Part shown: positions 12,597-24,801 of the stretch, in pieces
Layout: each line of letters opens with the position of its first letter
Position numbering within the stretch: the stretch's first letter is position 1
Assembly: GCA_037957365.1 (NCBI GenBank)
Contig: JARHVA010001923.1
Coordinates: forward strand, 2,019,501 to 2,083,500
Direction of reading: 5' to 3'
Source: Torreya grandis
Taxonomy: Eukaryota; Streptophyta; Pinopsida; Cupressales; Taxaceae
Length of the DNA stretch: 64,000 nt
Made by a program: the position numbers and the translations under genes
Notes under the pieces: model-generated
What the model was told of the DNA's origin: nothing
What the model saw: the letters and a program-made list of their open reading frames with translations, nothing else
The model's database searches: none

Positions 12597-13777
12597 TGTA
12601 TACACATAATATTTTCAAATTTATCAATTATTGATGCTTTCTATCTTGAAGGAACCCATCAAGTCTCAATATCTCTAAGTGCATGCCTTAAAGGTTTCAC
12701 TAGGAAAGGGGTGGGTATACCATTGGTGCTTCATAGGATTGTTATCCATTACTACCACTTGCTATCTACACAACCATCTCCTAAAAACATTTCCCTAAGC
12801 TTTGCTTCCTATTTTACACCCTCCTCTAACATTTTTTGCCTTCATTAGCCCTTCCCTAAACTAAAATAATTTTTGATGGTTTATGATACACTATCAAACC
12901 CATCAACCCTATACTCTATTTGGCAAAAGCCATTAAGGGTCTAGGTCAGCCCTTGGTTGACATAAACTAAGACCTAATTTATTTTTGTTGATAATGATAT
13001 AGATTTGATTGGGTCGACCCTATCATCTATACTTTTAGAAAGGACTAGGGTTAGATCTATATATATAAACACATCCACTTCATCATTTTTAAGAGGATAA
13101 TAAGAATAGATATGTATCGTGCATCTCATTATCCACCATTCTACATTAGGATCATATCTTAGGGTTTCATACTTTATTTGGAGATATGGATCTTGTCATG
13201 TGGAGAAGTATTTTATATGCATTGATAGGTTGTGTAGCCTAGAGATAATTTTTCCTTATTGTCCTTACATACCACAACAACCTATTGTGAAGCACCTTGG
13301 TCAAGGGAGAGATTAAGGCTCGATGGATTCATCTTCAAAGGTAAGTATTCCTAACTTTGTTCCTCCTTTGTAAGATTAGATAGATATGCATTTGTAATTC
13401 TCTCCCATGCATTAATATTTCATATAAATTGACATGATTATATGTTTTCTACACATGTTTAATTTTAATGTTGATTACCCCCACTTTATTCCACAAGCTT
13501 TGGTGAGCACTCAAGTAGACTTTACTTTAATTGTTATTAGTTTAGTGAATATGAAAACATAGGATCTAGTTAGGGTTATTGCATATTTTTGCCTGACTTG
13601 AGCCTTTGGAACCCTCCATAGTGATGATATTGTGGTAAGATATCCCTTGGCTAGGTATATAAGATCCATCTTGGTCATGATCCTAAATGTCTGATGTATC
13701 AATAATTGGAAGTGTAAGTAGGATTTATCTTCTCTAAGCTAGGATTGATTTGTAGATTAGTTGCATTTTCCTTTACA
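12597..13777 (+). repeat. N-family LTR B (5' LTR of N3)
   Basis: 1,181 bases from TGTATACACATAATATTTTC to CTTTACA. Promoter-like layout: palindrome GGGTCGACCC at 13,011-13,020, then TATA box TATATATAAA near 13,059-13,069. The U5-side text 'CAAGGGAGAGATTAAGGCTC' is followed by a splice-donor consensus AAAG|GTAAGT at about 13,338-13,346. By eye LTR B and LTR C differ at very roughly one position in five or six, so the insertion is old. Unlike A, C and D, no polypurine tract precedes it, as expected for a 5' LTR. Confidence 0.85.
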
Positions 13778-13784
13778 TGTAATC

Positions 13785-13804
13785 TAGTGAACCCAAATGT
13801 GATC
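13785..13804 (+). other. Candidate primer-binding site of N3
   Basis: TAGTGAACCC followed by AAATGTGATCC lies 7 bases after the 5' LTR. A TGG-to-TAG change would restore the usual TGG start of a plant PBS. I cannot name the tRNA from memory with confidence. Confidence 0.3.
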
Positions 13805-15269
13805 CTAACCCATCCAGGTTTTCTTTCATGCCATCTTTTTTATCATTTTATTATATTTTTCCATATTTGAAGTATTGTATCAAACCAATCAATATTATTC
13901 TAACTTTATGTGTGAATATTTAACATAAAGTCACTTCAAAATGACTATGTTTTATCTATGTAGGTCTTCATCAACTCCAAGTTACTAGATCAAACAGTTT
14001 GAAATAGTATTCTTCTTCAGTTCTAGATTAACATACACTATCAAATATGTTTAATCTATCTATTAATTCATTCTTCCAACATACAAGTCAACCAACACTA
14101 TCAAATAGGTTAAAACTATTCATTATTATTCTTTAGCATATAGGGTTTTATAGAACTTGGTCAAACCAATCGACCCAGTTTGCAAAATTTAAAAGTAGCA
14201 ACTAAAGAATTATAGCATAATTTTTTTTAATCTAAATCATCTTTAAGGATGTCAAGGTTCATTTATTTTCTCTCTATAATTTCATTATTTCCTTCAATTC
14301 TATTTTTTACAAGTTGTTAGTATTAAAAATTGTTACCCTACAGCTAACTAGGTCGACCTAATTGAATTAGTTCTATAGTTTATCTTCTATTTGAGAGACA
14401 TAGTCATCCTATTCAACTCTATTATTAAATACCTTACTTCTATAGAACAATAGTGACTCAGTCAACTTTGTTCCATACTATTAGCATATAGTGTTATCTG
14501 AATTGACTATGTACTAATTTTTATAAAGTAATTAACATTTATGTGCTAGTTATTAATGCACATTTCTTGTTTAGTTGTTTGCATACTTAGAGTAACTCAC
14601 ATAGTCTAAATAGGTGGTTTTTAAAAATTATAATTTTATTTACACTATTTTACTATTTTTCAAACACTACTAAATGACTTAACATTCAAAACACTTTTAA
14701 ACATTTGTCTTCCCAAGGCCTACCTATTTGGATTTCATCACCAAGGGGGAAGATGTCTTGGTTTTCTGGCTAAGTATAAATGCGTGGTTAATGGTATTTA
14801 TTAACAAAGCACCCGATACCCATATCATTGTAATATTATGAAGTGAGGGGGTAGACTCGAATACCAAGCTAGTACCATTGCCAATATATATCCTTTTCAT
14901 TCCAAACATTATAAAACCAAATTTAGACTACTTTATAGTTCTTTATTTTATCCAACTTTCCTATCATATTAAAATTAAAAAATTTGAATAATGTAATAAC
15001 ACTTACAGTGACCAATTAGTTAGCATTTACTTTTCAATTGATTGCTTGCTCTTTGATCATTTTTTGTTGTATTTTAAAACTTGCATTGGCTAGCATTAGT
15101 TCAAGGTTTATGTTGTGTGCCCCAATTGGATCAATCACATTGATCCAATTAATTGTGTGTTTGCTTTCATTTTTGCTTCAAACTATATTGTAAATTTTTC
15201 CCTTGTTTCAAAACACTATCATGTTGATTGATACATTCTTTTAAAGACTATGTTTTACCTTGCTTCTAG

Positions 15270-15480
15270 TAGTATATAGTCGATCTACATGATTATGTAT
15301 TCTTACCCTCCTATTCAGTTCTTTGTTTAGCAGTACATAGTCAATCTACATGACTTTGCATCCTTATCAACTTGTTTTGCTTTTCTATTTACAATACACA
15401 GTCAACCTGAATGACTGTGTATTTTTATCTATCTATTTGGTTATAGAACATAGTTGATTGATTTAACTTTGTATACTATT
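15270..15480 (+). repeat. ~61-bp tandem repeat, about 4 units, in N3 leader
   Basis: The core '(T/C)A(T/C)AGTC.A(C/T)CTACATGA' recurs with TAGTC or CAGTC at 15,277, 15,338 and 15,399, and as TAGTTGATTGA at 15,451. Each core is followed by 'TTTGTAT(T/C)CTTA'. Spacing is 61, 61 and 52. Confidence 0.75.
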
Positions 15481-15576
15481 TTTTGACTTTACCTTTTCAT
15501 CATAATCATCCTTCTTAGCTTTTTTCTCATCATAAACTTCTTATTTGATGATAACACAAAGTTCACCTCAACAGAT

Positions 15577-17760
15577 ATGATGAACTTTACCAATCCCAAT
15601 AGGTTTCCCCATAAACATCTTATGGATCCTAATATAGACAAAAGTAATGTGCATGTATCCACTTGCAGTACTAATTACGAGACTCCTCCTCGCATCCTCA
15701 TTTTTTAACCCTTTGTTCTCCTTAGAAGATCATCTTGAATTAAATTATACTCTAGAAACTATTTTCTTCATTAATTAATTTCCTCAACATCAAGGAAAAG
15801 ACCCTTCTACTATTTAAAGCCTTATGATTAGTGGTCAAAGAGGAAGAACCCCATTCACATTCCCCCACATTATCACATGGAGTTAGGGGAAATAACTTCT
15901 TTTCTTCTCAACCTCTTATTTATCTTGTGACCCCTTTTCATCCTATGACCTATTCTTCCTTGATTTCTTCTACCTCTATGCCAAGTATCTCTACTAATAT
16001 GGTAGGTTCAAAATCATAGTGGGCCTTTTCTAAGACCCACTCTTCTCAATCCCTCCACTAGTGCATCATTTTATACCAATGGTAATCATTCGACTAGTGC
16101 TTCTTCTTATTCTAATCCTTCTACTAATGCATGTTTCATAATACATACTAATCATTCCACTAGTGCCTCCTTTTATAACAATACCTCTCAATACACTAGT
16201 GTCATGCATGCCACTACTCATAGTAGTTACCAAGCCACTAATGCTTTTCATGTTATGAAAACTAATTAAAACACCTTTAAAACCCATGAACTTTTGTTTT
16301 AAACTTATAACCAAATAAATTCTTTACAAGCTAATAATGCCAACTAAATGATTCAAATGAAAAATCACCTTATTCATCTCCAAAATCACCCTCAATAGGT
16401 TACATGTGGAATGTACACTCAAAATTCCCCCACCACACCCCTTAGGTATTCCCATGGAAACCTTATTCCCCAACCACCTCTTATTAATAAAATGATTAAA
16501 AATCTTTAAAATGAACGTCTTATGCCTCAAATTTCCAACATATATACTAGGTATCACCCCTACCATTAGCTATAATGGGATAATTGATCATACCTTATAC
16601 TTAAATTTTTTTGGAAATCTATACAAAGATTGGGTCAAGTTAAATACTTTTGCTTCTACCAAAATCTTATAAAAAATCCCTCTTTAGAAATGCTTTAGAT
16701 TCATATAACCAACTCAAGTATCATTCCATATCTAGTTTTCAAGATTTATTTAACACTCTAGTATAAGAGTTTCAAACGAGTGACCTCCCTGAAAATACCT
16801 TGGCTCATTTTTATTAATTATAAGTAACTTGAGATGAAAATTGTACAAGCTTTCATCGAATGGTAGAAGACCTTATCTAATAAGTGTGAACACAACATGA
16901 CAAATGGTAAATTATTTCATATATTCACCAATTATCTCTATCCTAAGTTGAAATATTGGGTTAAGACTCTATCTCTTCATGAAATTTAAAAGAGGCTCCT
17001 GACCAAGCCAAGCACCAAGATTTTTGCATGCTTTAGTTTTAGCCATCCCAACCTCCTATAGGCACCTACATGATAATCAAAAATAAAAATCATCATGTTA
17101 CTAATGATGGTGTCATTGATTCTTATGATACCATTTATAATATTCAAGTTATTACTCCCAATCCTATTTTGGAACAAGATTCCCCTTTAAACCACACCCC
17201 TCATCTTCAATTTTCTCCAATAAATAACATCAATGTTCATAAGCCATTATCCTTAGCATAAATCCAAAAGTGTTTACCAAGGCCTCTTCCACCAGAACTT
17301 GATCCCACTCTCCCTATCAAATCATGGTATAATCCAAATAAGTTTTATTGGTTTCATGATAAGTGGGGTCACTCTCATGAGACTTGCAAGAAATTGCATA
17401 ACTTACCTATCGATTTCCTCCTTAGTCGAAATTTTGATCTTCCCTCATTCATAAATGTCAACAAGACTATGAAATTTCCTTCAAACCTCATGAAACACAA
17501 AGTAAAAATCAATATTTGAACCAAGATAATTCTCATTTAGGAATTTACAAAGATCCTCTTCCAAACCGTTAAGATAATAATGATAAGACTAATCCTTCCA
17601 CCAATAACATTAAAAGTATTATAGACCCAACTCTTGAAGAGAATGTGATCAACATGACTAATATGCAAATGGTAGTTACCTTTATTTATTCTCATCCTAA
17701 CCACACGCAGTAACCATCTCACACTTTTTTTATTATCCAAGATTTTTCCCCAACTCACCT
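15577..17760 (+). pseudogene. gag of N3
   Basis: The first plausible start is the ATGATG at 15,577. The text then reads NFTNPNRFPHKHLMDPN before stops begin. The N-terminal part holds 12-codon Ser/Thr repeats (16,050-16,240). The middle is heavily decayed. At 17,310-17,400 a clear frame reads WYNPNKFYWFHDKWGHSH then ETCKKLHNLP. This fits the C-x2-H-x4-H-x4-C knuckle of plant Tat/Ogre-type gag with the first Cys changed to Tyr (TGT/TAT, a G-to-A change). Gag would form the particle that packages element RNA. This copy cannot encode it: I count many stops and shifts. The downstream gag tail (17,700-18,030) aligns with N2 on the minus strand of 44,960-45,635. Confidence 0.65.
16050..16240 (+). 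repeat. Degenerate 36-bp (12-codon) repeat inside gag
   Basis: The core (C/G)ACTAGTGC occurs at 16,056, 16,092, 16,122 (as TACTAATGC), 16,158 and 16,194, with spacing 36, 30, 36 and 36 and weaker copies to about 16,240. All spacings are multiples of three, giving a repeated 'STSASFYTN' type peptide. This is a low-complexity Ser/Thr/Asn linker of gag. Confidence 0.75.
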
Positions 17761-18286
17761 AACAAATTTGGGGCAAGAAGACCTTATCTCTTTCAATGAA
17801 CAAATTCTAACCCCTCAATTGGATAACACCTCTCATACCATTTCTACAATTTCTCTAACCTATTTACCCATCACTAATAATATTAAACCTTATAATACCA
17901 CTTCTTCAAATCTATCACAAGACAAACCTACATCAACTACCTCATCCTTTCATAATAGTCAACTAATTAATCCCACACTTAAACCTCCTACATCCTATCA
18001 ACAAAAATTTACATGAAATTCTAATCCTCCTTCTGAAGAGCTCTCACAACATCATGTCCCTCTATCTAGTAGTCCACAAATAGGTTATGATAAATAGGAC
18101 CCTATCTCAGAGCCTATCAATCTCCCATATCAAATTCCCTTTCTCAAACTCATGTATATTTCTCTGCATCATGGCAACTGCCTTATGCAACTCCTATTCT
18201 AAATGAACATCCCCCATCCTCCCCTAAAAGGATGTGAAGCTATCTTATCTAGATTAGAAGATAACATCTTATAATAATTCTGAAAG

Positions 18287-18890
18287 ATGTCTATACATGT
18301 TGAAAAAATAATGGACACTTCTTTCTCTCTCAAATTTCCTATTTCTTCTATAATTCTAGATGAGATTTTGCTTCATGAAGATGATACTCTCCTCTTTATA
18401 AGAATCCAAATTAGTGACATCCAATTCAATCATTCTATGATTGATGAGGGTTTAGGTACTTGTGTTTCCTCCCTTGAACTTCATTAAAAATCTTGCATAC
18501 TCTGAATGTAATCTTAATTCCACATGCAACACATGTTAAGGTTATGATTGAAGGAAAATGCCTCCCTTATGTTTTTTTTGGATCCTTATTACCATCCCAC
18601 CTATCACTATTCAAGTGAAGGTTATGATCTTCAATTTTTTCCTTCCTATAATATCTTGCTTGGTAGGACATGGACTTATCACATGAGGGCTATCACATCT
18701 TCTACTTGCCAATGTGCCAATTTACCTCATAATGGTGCCATTTATAGGATTCAAAGTGACACTAACCCTTATCATTTTAAACAATTCCAAGACCATGGTG
18801 TATTCAAAATTCCAACCCTTGAACCCTTGCTGAATGTTTCATTCTAATAATCTTAACATTTTAATTTCTCTGTCAACTCTACATGAGGTT
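18287..18890 (+). pseudogene. Retropepsin-like protease of N3
   Basis: The open frame from 18,287 carries ILDEILLHEDDTLLFIRIQI and MIDEGLGTCVSSLE, and after a frameshift LPHNGAIYRIQ and the hallmark ILLGRTW (LLGRPW in related proteins). The order 'active-site Asp ... LLGRPW' is that of plant Ty3/gypsy aspartic proteases, which mature Gag and Pol. The active-site triplet is D-E-G rather than D-S/T-G, and N2 has D-E-G too, so it is probably ancestral to the family rather than a random hit. The frame runs to 18,890, where Z is inserted after the codons NST.GY, and resumes at 24,224. Confidence 0.7.
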
Positions 18891-18895
18891 ATTAT
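18891..18895. repeat. Left target-site duplication of Z (ATTAT)
   Basis: ATTAT before Z and ATTAC at 24,224-24,228 after it. Removing Z and one copy rejoins the N3 reading frame (NST.GYYHSHP), which matches NYTRGYNGHLKL in uninterrupted N2 (minus strand near 44,395). Confidence 0.65.
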
Positions 18896-21800
18896 TGACC
18901 AAATTTTGAACCAAAGTCAAAATTGGTCAACGCATATAAGTTGAAACTTCCATAGGGTTTTCAAAACTTATATGTTGTATTTTCATGGTCCTAAATGTTC
19001 TCCATGTGGTTATATTTGTCCTTGTCTATCCTTATCAAAATTTTGATCTCTTGTGTACTTATCTATTCCTAGAGGTCATTTACGAGGTCTTGATGTTATC
19101 AAACATGGTCAAAGGTTTGATAGTTAGAGTCATTATAAAAGGTCATTAATTTTTTTTAAAATGAAAATATTATGTATTAACCTTTCATGATGTTTTTATG
19201 TGCTAAAATGACATTTTGGTCACCTTTTGGCCTATGTGGAGGAGTTACACATACTATCTTAAAAATTAAATGTTTAAATAAGGTTAATCATCATACTTGA
19301 TGTTAGATAATGTTTATGTAGGGTCATAGAATGATAAAATCTATAGTTAAAAACCTAAACTAAGTAAACTACCTCTTTACAAACACTTTTGGGCACTTGT
19401 ATGACCTTAAAAGATCATATTTTAGTTGGAAATAATTTTAGAGCATACGTTAGGATTACTTAGATCAGTTTTAGGCTTTTTAAAAAGTTTTATGTCATAT
19501 AAATGCTTCAAACATTTTCTCTCCTCAATCACTATCTTCACAAGCTTAGAAAGGCAAAATTCAAGTGGATGGTATGACCATGAGAGAGAGAGAGAGAGAG
19601 TTTGGAGAAGAATTTCTCTCCATTATTATGGGTATTAATAATATTAAAATTAGTTTCATTATTTTTTAGATTTTTGGTTCCTCCTTTATGAATAATCACT
19701 AAGAGTGATAGCAGGTCACTATGCCTTATCCATCTAAATAGGGTCTAATTTTACTTCTATTTCTCCACTTCAAAATTTTATGGAGAAGAATGGTTTTGAT
19801 GTATGTTTTTAGAGTAAAAATATCTCATTTACATGGTAGTTTCATTATCTAATTCATCTTCATGAAGTGTATTCAATTATAATAAAAGTGTCTCAATGTA
19901 GAGGGTGTTTTAATCACTGCTTTTGCAAGTTTTGGTTGTCTGAGATGTCTATCACTTTCAAAGGTTCCCAATACTCCATTGCCCATGAAAATTCTCCTTG
20001 TTCTACCATAATTCATGGGTTATCTCTTGATAATTATCTATCTACAAATATTCCTTTAAGGGGTACCATGGCTTGCTCTTTGAAAAGCATGGTCTATGCA
20101 TATATGGCTCTCTATAGGTTTGAACATCAATGTGGGGTGTAAATGGTAATGAGAATCCATATTTATGCATGAGAGATCACTTTGAATATTTATGGTGAAA
20201 TAAAGTGAGAGTGGAAGTCCAAATTTATACTCTCAAATAAAATCCATAAGTGTTTTATTCACTCACTTCTATCACCAAAATGATGGTTAAGAGAACTGAC
20301 CTTTACACATAGACCTTATACATAAGTTTACTATACATATAGTTTGTATAGGTGATTAAAATTTTTAAATGATGTAATGATTGGTCAAAGGGTTTTTAAT
20401 CTATTTGGAAAGTGACAAATAATTGGGACAAGTTTGACAGTGTCAAAGTGTTAAAAGTGTCTAAGAACTTAAGAAGTTGCTTTTGTCATCTATACAAGCA
20501 AAGCAGAGACCTATAGGCCCTAGGCCTTTAGGTACTCATTTTGGACTAAAAAAAGTAAAAAAATAAAATTCAAATCATGGATCATAACTCAAATTTAGAT
20601 GAGGGAGGGTTTATAAACCATTATAAGTAGCTAGACCACTTGAAAGTTAAGAGATGATCAAAAGACAAAGTTCACAAGCCTAACATGCCTACATAGGTCT
20701 ATGTATGGAATTGAGAAGGAAAAAGGTTGAAAATGTCATGAATTACCTTATATAATTTTTTAGACAATGAGAATGAACATTATATAAGGTTTGGATATCT
20801 TCAATTCCATGGCAAGGTTGAGAAGGTCAAAATCTAGACCTTATGCTCAGACTTCTCCAATAATCACCTACAACCACCCTTTGAGGAGGTTATCTTGAAT
20901 AATGGTGTTGGTGAATTATAGAGATTTTATACATTGAGGAGTTTAAAAACTCTAAAAAATAATATAATCATTTATATTACCATGGATTGATGATTGAATA
21001 CCTTGAGACCCAAATTTCAGTCAAAACATAAAATATTGGCACCTATAGTCAGACTTAAAGAATGCAGTCTTGAATATTGTATATTGTGAAATCATAATGA
21101 CATGAGATTGATAAATAAAGTGTTAGAATATAAAAAATTAAATAGATTATTTTATGTTTCAAATAATTTAAATTGAGTCTTACAAACAAAAAATGTGCTC
21201 AAACTTCTCCTATAAACACCTATATGCTACAGTCAATAATAAGCTAGTTTCAAGCCTGAGTAAGGAACAAAAAGTACTTGAAGTTCATTAAATTATATCT
21301 CAATTTGAAAAATAGGTTAATAGGGTAATTTTAATACAAAAATAAATTTTAATAAATGACAAATGAGGTTGGTAAACATAAATTTTAAAACCTTTTTACA
21401 TAGTCAATAATACCTTACTTAGGCCTGCCCACTTGACTGAATGAAAATTGTTGTTTAAAATGAAAAAAGAGGTAAATAGGATTTTTTAAAGAATATTAAG
21501 AGTTAAAAATTTATTAAACAACTCCAATTAATCATAATACCAAGTATGATGGAGGTAAAACAATATATGAAGCATGTTTAGGCTTACACATCCTAACCCG
21601 CACACAGACCTGCTTGCCTGGCTGAGTGAGAGGCATTTGTTTAACATTAAAATATAATGTTTGAGGGAGGAAATTAATTATAAAATGGTTTAATAGTGTT
21701 ATAAATATCTCATTTATATCCTCAAATCTGATAACAAGAGATAAAATGAAGATAGGCTCTGTTTTAGGTCAAACAAGCCTAAGACACACATAGGCCCATA

Positions 21801-24223
21801 TGGATAGTCATGAACAAATTGAACTGTTAAATATAAAGTGAAGTATTTTGAGAATTTAAATATATAAAGTGTTATTATATACCATAAATATTCATCATAA
21901 ATATGGGATAACAAATAAAAGTTTAGTTTGACCTCCTAAGACACCTTGACCTCTCCTAACACATGATTGTATTTTAAGATCAATTTTCTCTCATCTATTT
22001 TGACCCTGAAATTATACATATAATACAATGGTATTAATAGATAATAAATGGGTATAAAATATTAATTATTTTGGCATCAAGTTTTTTATTAAGTCTCTGA
22101 CCTACATGAACAAAAGCTAAGAGCCCAAACCCCTCTCTAATGGCTTGCTTGTAACCTAATAGTCAAATTATCACACTCAAAACTTTAATGAGGTTTTTCA
22201 TGGGATATAATGGTGTTTTTAGGTCAATTAATGGGTCCCATAAATATAATATTATGTCATTATTATATAGAAAGAGGATATGTTCTTTATGAACAATCCT
22301 TAAGAACCAAAACCACTCTAAACCCTCATAAAATGTCAATAGTGACCGGTTAAGAGAAAAAGACTTATAAAGCACATTAAATGACCTATTTTAATATTTT
22401 AAATTATTTTATTTTGTTTTTTAATCCAATTATATTCTCCATGAGTATTTTTTATGTACTTGCAGTTGTATGGACTATAATAAATGCACTATTTTACATT
22501 ATTTTTTGTGTTTTACAGGGGTTTTGAGCAAAGGAAAACTTGCCAACCATTGGAGGGGGTCAATTTATATGTATTTAATATTTTAAATCCAAAAAATGTG
22601 AACATAATATCATGTAAGTGATCCAATAAATCTCATTTTCCAAAGCTATCCTAAATAGGCCTAAAATGAGACTAAGTGGCAAGCCCATTTCATGGTTCTC
22701 ACACTTCCACTGGATCTCATGGACTCAAATATGATATGGAGGTTTGTGAAAGGAAAATTAAATTTAATAAAATTATTTTTGTTTTTTAACATGTGTGGGA
22801 TAGGTCTAGATCATAAAGATAGGTTTCTAGGTAAGAAGGCATAATTGAAACCCGATTGAGGAGAGAGAAAGGTTTTAAAAATGGATTTCCACTCATAATG
22901 TTAATATGAAATTTGATATGAAGGTGTAAGGACATATTTGGTTCTAAAATATTAAAATTTTTTAAGTAAAATCTTTAAATTCTTATACATAATGAGGTTT
23001 ATAGGTTTTTAGGGCTACAAGGAAAATAGGCCTAATGAGAGCTTGAGGAGCAAAATAAAGTCTTGGGAGTTGTTCCAGAAACAAAAATGTATGTTTTAAA
23101 GTTTAATAAGATATTTTAAGGACATAAATTGTGATAAAGTGGCTTGGATAAGATTAACTCCATTTTTAATCCACTTGGACCAAGCTAGGCATGGGAAATG
23201 AGGAGTTTCAAGACACCTAGGCATATGGATGATGAAATGTTAGATCAAAGGATTTTCCTAATGCATGGTATTTTTCAAATGATAATTTATGAAGTCACTC
23301 ATGATTAATTTATTATTTATAAGTCCATTTTTCACTCTTATTATGCAAGAAAGAGTAGTTTTCAAGAAGATGATCAGGGTGTCAAGCCAAGTTCTAACTC
23401 CTATGCCACTTGGAGGATGGAGTATCTTCAAAAGAGATACACATGGATTTGGAATTATATTTATACTATTTGATAATTCCTCATTATTTTAACTCTCACA
23501 TGGAGACTTTTCAATCCCCTTCTCCTATGCCCCTCTCTCTCTTCACAATTCTCTATATAAGTAGCCACTTTTGCCTTTATAAGATAATCCACATATGGTA
23601 TGGAGAAGCCCTTCTATTTTGAGTATTAATTTTACCTGTGAATAAAATATTTAATTTTTTTTTAGTTTCTCAATATCTTGTGTAATTATGTGAATTAGTT
23701 CATGGTTGAATGGCAAGTGATAGTTATCTCTCCTTTTGTTCATCTCACTCTTTCATGCTTTGTGTAAGTAATACACCTTCTAATAGGTCATATGAAGTGT
23801 AGTTGTTTTTTTATGGATTTAAGTGTAAGAAAGAGTAATAGTTTCTATAATCATAATTTATATTCATATACAATGATAAATTCATGGCATCTTACCTTCA
23901 TGTTGAAACACTTTTGTTGCAAAAACCTTGAGTGTTGAGATCAATTTTATAAAGTGCCTTTCATAGTGCAGGTTATTGCTAGTGTTGTGGAGTTAATCTT
24001 GGTGAATCACCTTGTATGTTAGTTTTAATATATTTTATCCCTTTCCCTTAAAATAAATTAGATTAGTTTTTAGTTGTAAGTGTGGTGCAAGGGAGTTATC
24101 CCTTCAATCTAGAGACACATCTCTCCCATAGGTTACCCATAACTTGAGAGACATTTCCATGTTACATCAAATTAAAGGAGGATGGAATAGACCTACTTTA
24201 GGGTGTAAATTTGATTGATAATA
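18896..24223. mobile_element. Z: 5.3-kb non-coding LTR-like insertion in N3
   Basis: Located by comparing N3 with N2: the two are colinear except for this 5,328-base block, which is flanked by ATTAT/ATTAC. It starts TGACCAAATTTTG and ends in ...GATAATA, that is TG...(C-to-T)A, as in LTRs. The start forms a hairpin with CAAAATTGGTCA 10 bases further on. No protein domain is seen on either strand; ORFs at 19,867-20,142 and elsewhere look like chance. Features inside: (GA) run at 19,582-19,600; recurring 'CACCTA(T/C)A' and 'AGGCCTA' phrases at 20,500-21,800; a TATA box (CTCTATATAAG) near 23,551 with GAATAAAAT about 90 bases downstream. It may be a very long solo LTR or a stripped element; I could not find a repeated left and right LTR inside it. 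Confidence 0.55.
19582..19600 (+). repeat. (GA) dinucleotide microsatellite
   Basis: Uninterrupted GAGAGA run of about nine and a half units inside Z. Confidence 0.95.
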
Positions 24224-24774
24224 ATTACCATAGTCACCCCACACTCATAGATAATAAACCACCTAACCTTTTAGATTTTGATGATGATAAGCTCGATGAG
24301 ATCAACCTCAAGATAAAAACTTGCAATTTCTCTCCTCATCTCATTTCTCAGCTTCCACCATCTTTGAATTCATGTTACCATCAACCATCTAGTGATGATA
24401 TGCCTATAGTATTAACTAAGACTAGACACCCTATTCATCATGTTACCTCTGATGATAAGTTCATACCTACTTGCATAATTGATATTCATACACCTGACTA
24501 TGATGATGGTTATACTTTAGATGACCCATTTCTTGGAGGTCTTGTTTACGCTAGAAATGTTGAAATCCTTTGTTATCATTCTTCTTTATTTTGGTATTTC
24601 TCTTTATCTTATCTCATTTTTTCTTATATAGTTCCTAATTTTAGTATTATTCCTCTTTTTTATACGGTAGAGATGGTATATTTTTATTTCACACCTCTAG
24701 TTTTTTTAAAACCTCTTAGAAGCATGCTTATGGATCATGTTATAACTGGTCCATATTGCTTCACTAAATACTAG
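24224..24774 (+). pseudogene. N3 post-protease ORF, first part (acidic then hydrophobic)
   Basis: The longest open stretch in the window (its first 13 bases belong to Z). Key segments are NLLDFDDDKLDEINLKI, then LTKTRHPIHHVTSDDKFIPT, DYDDGYTLDDPFL and a hydrophobic stretch (about residues 120-165: LFWYFSLSYLIFSYIVPNF and onward) that could be one or two membrane helices. N2 on the minus strand (44,350-43,900) has FLDFDDDEPDEISLKI, LTKTKQSIPHTSFMDN, DYDDGYSLDDPLL and a similar hydrophobic end. Conservation of frame between two old copies argues that this was a real protein part, fused to or following the protease. I do not recognise it; it occupies the place where RT would be in an autonomous gypsy element. 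Confidence 0.6.
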
Positions 24775-24801
24775 GATCCTTATAGTTGACTTCCCCTTGG
24801 G

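Larger units (their letters stand above)
13778..15576 (+). other. N3 leader (untranslated) with degenerate repeats
   Basis: 1.8 kb without coding features between the LTR and the first gag ATG. It is rich in recurring phrases such as CATAGTCAA.CTACATGA and CACTATCAAATA.GTT (about 14,040 and 14,095). The clearest array is at 15,270-15,480. A minus-strand ORF at 14,724-14,909 is unsupported. Confidence 0.6.

Noticed and set aside
19867..20142. 91-codon open frame in Z with several Cys residues
   Set aside because: No known domain, no conserved second copy in the window, and the Cys spacing does not form a recognised finger.
18890..24230. Z as a DNA transposon with terminal inverted repeats (TATTAT..CAAATTT at both ends)
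   Set aside because: About 14 of 17 bases match in inverted order, but the match stops there, no transposase is seen, and TG...TA ends with a 5-base duplication fit an LTR element better. Kept as an alternative.
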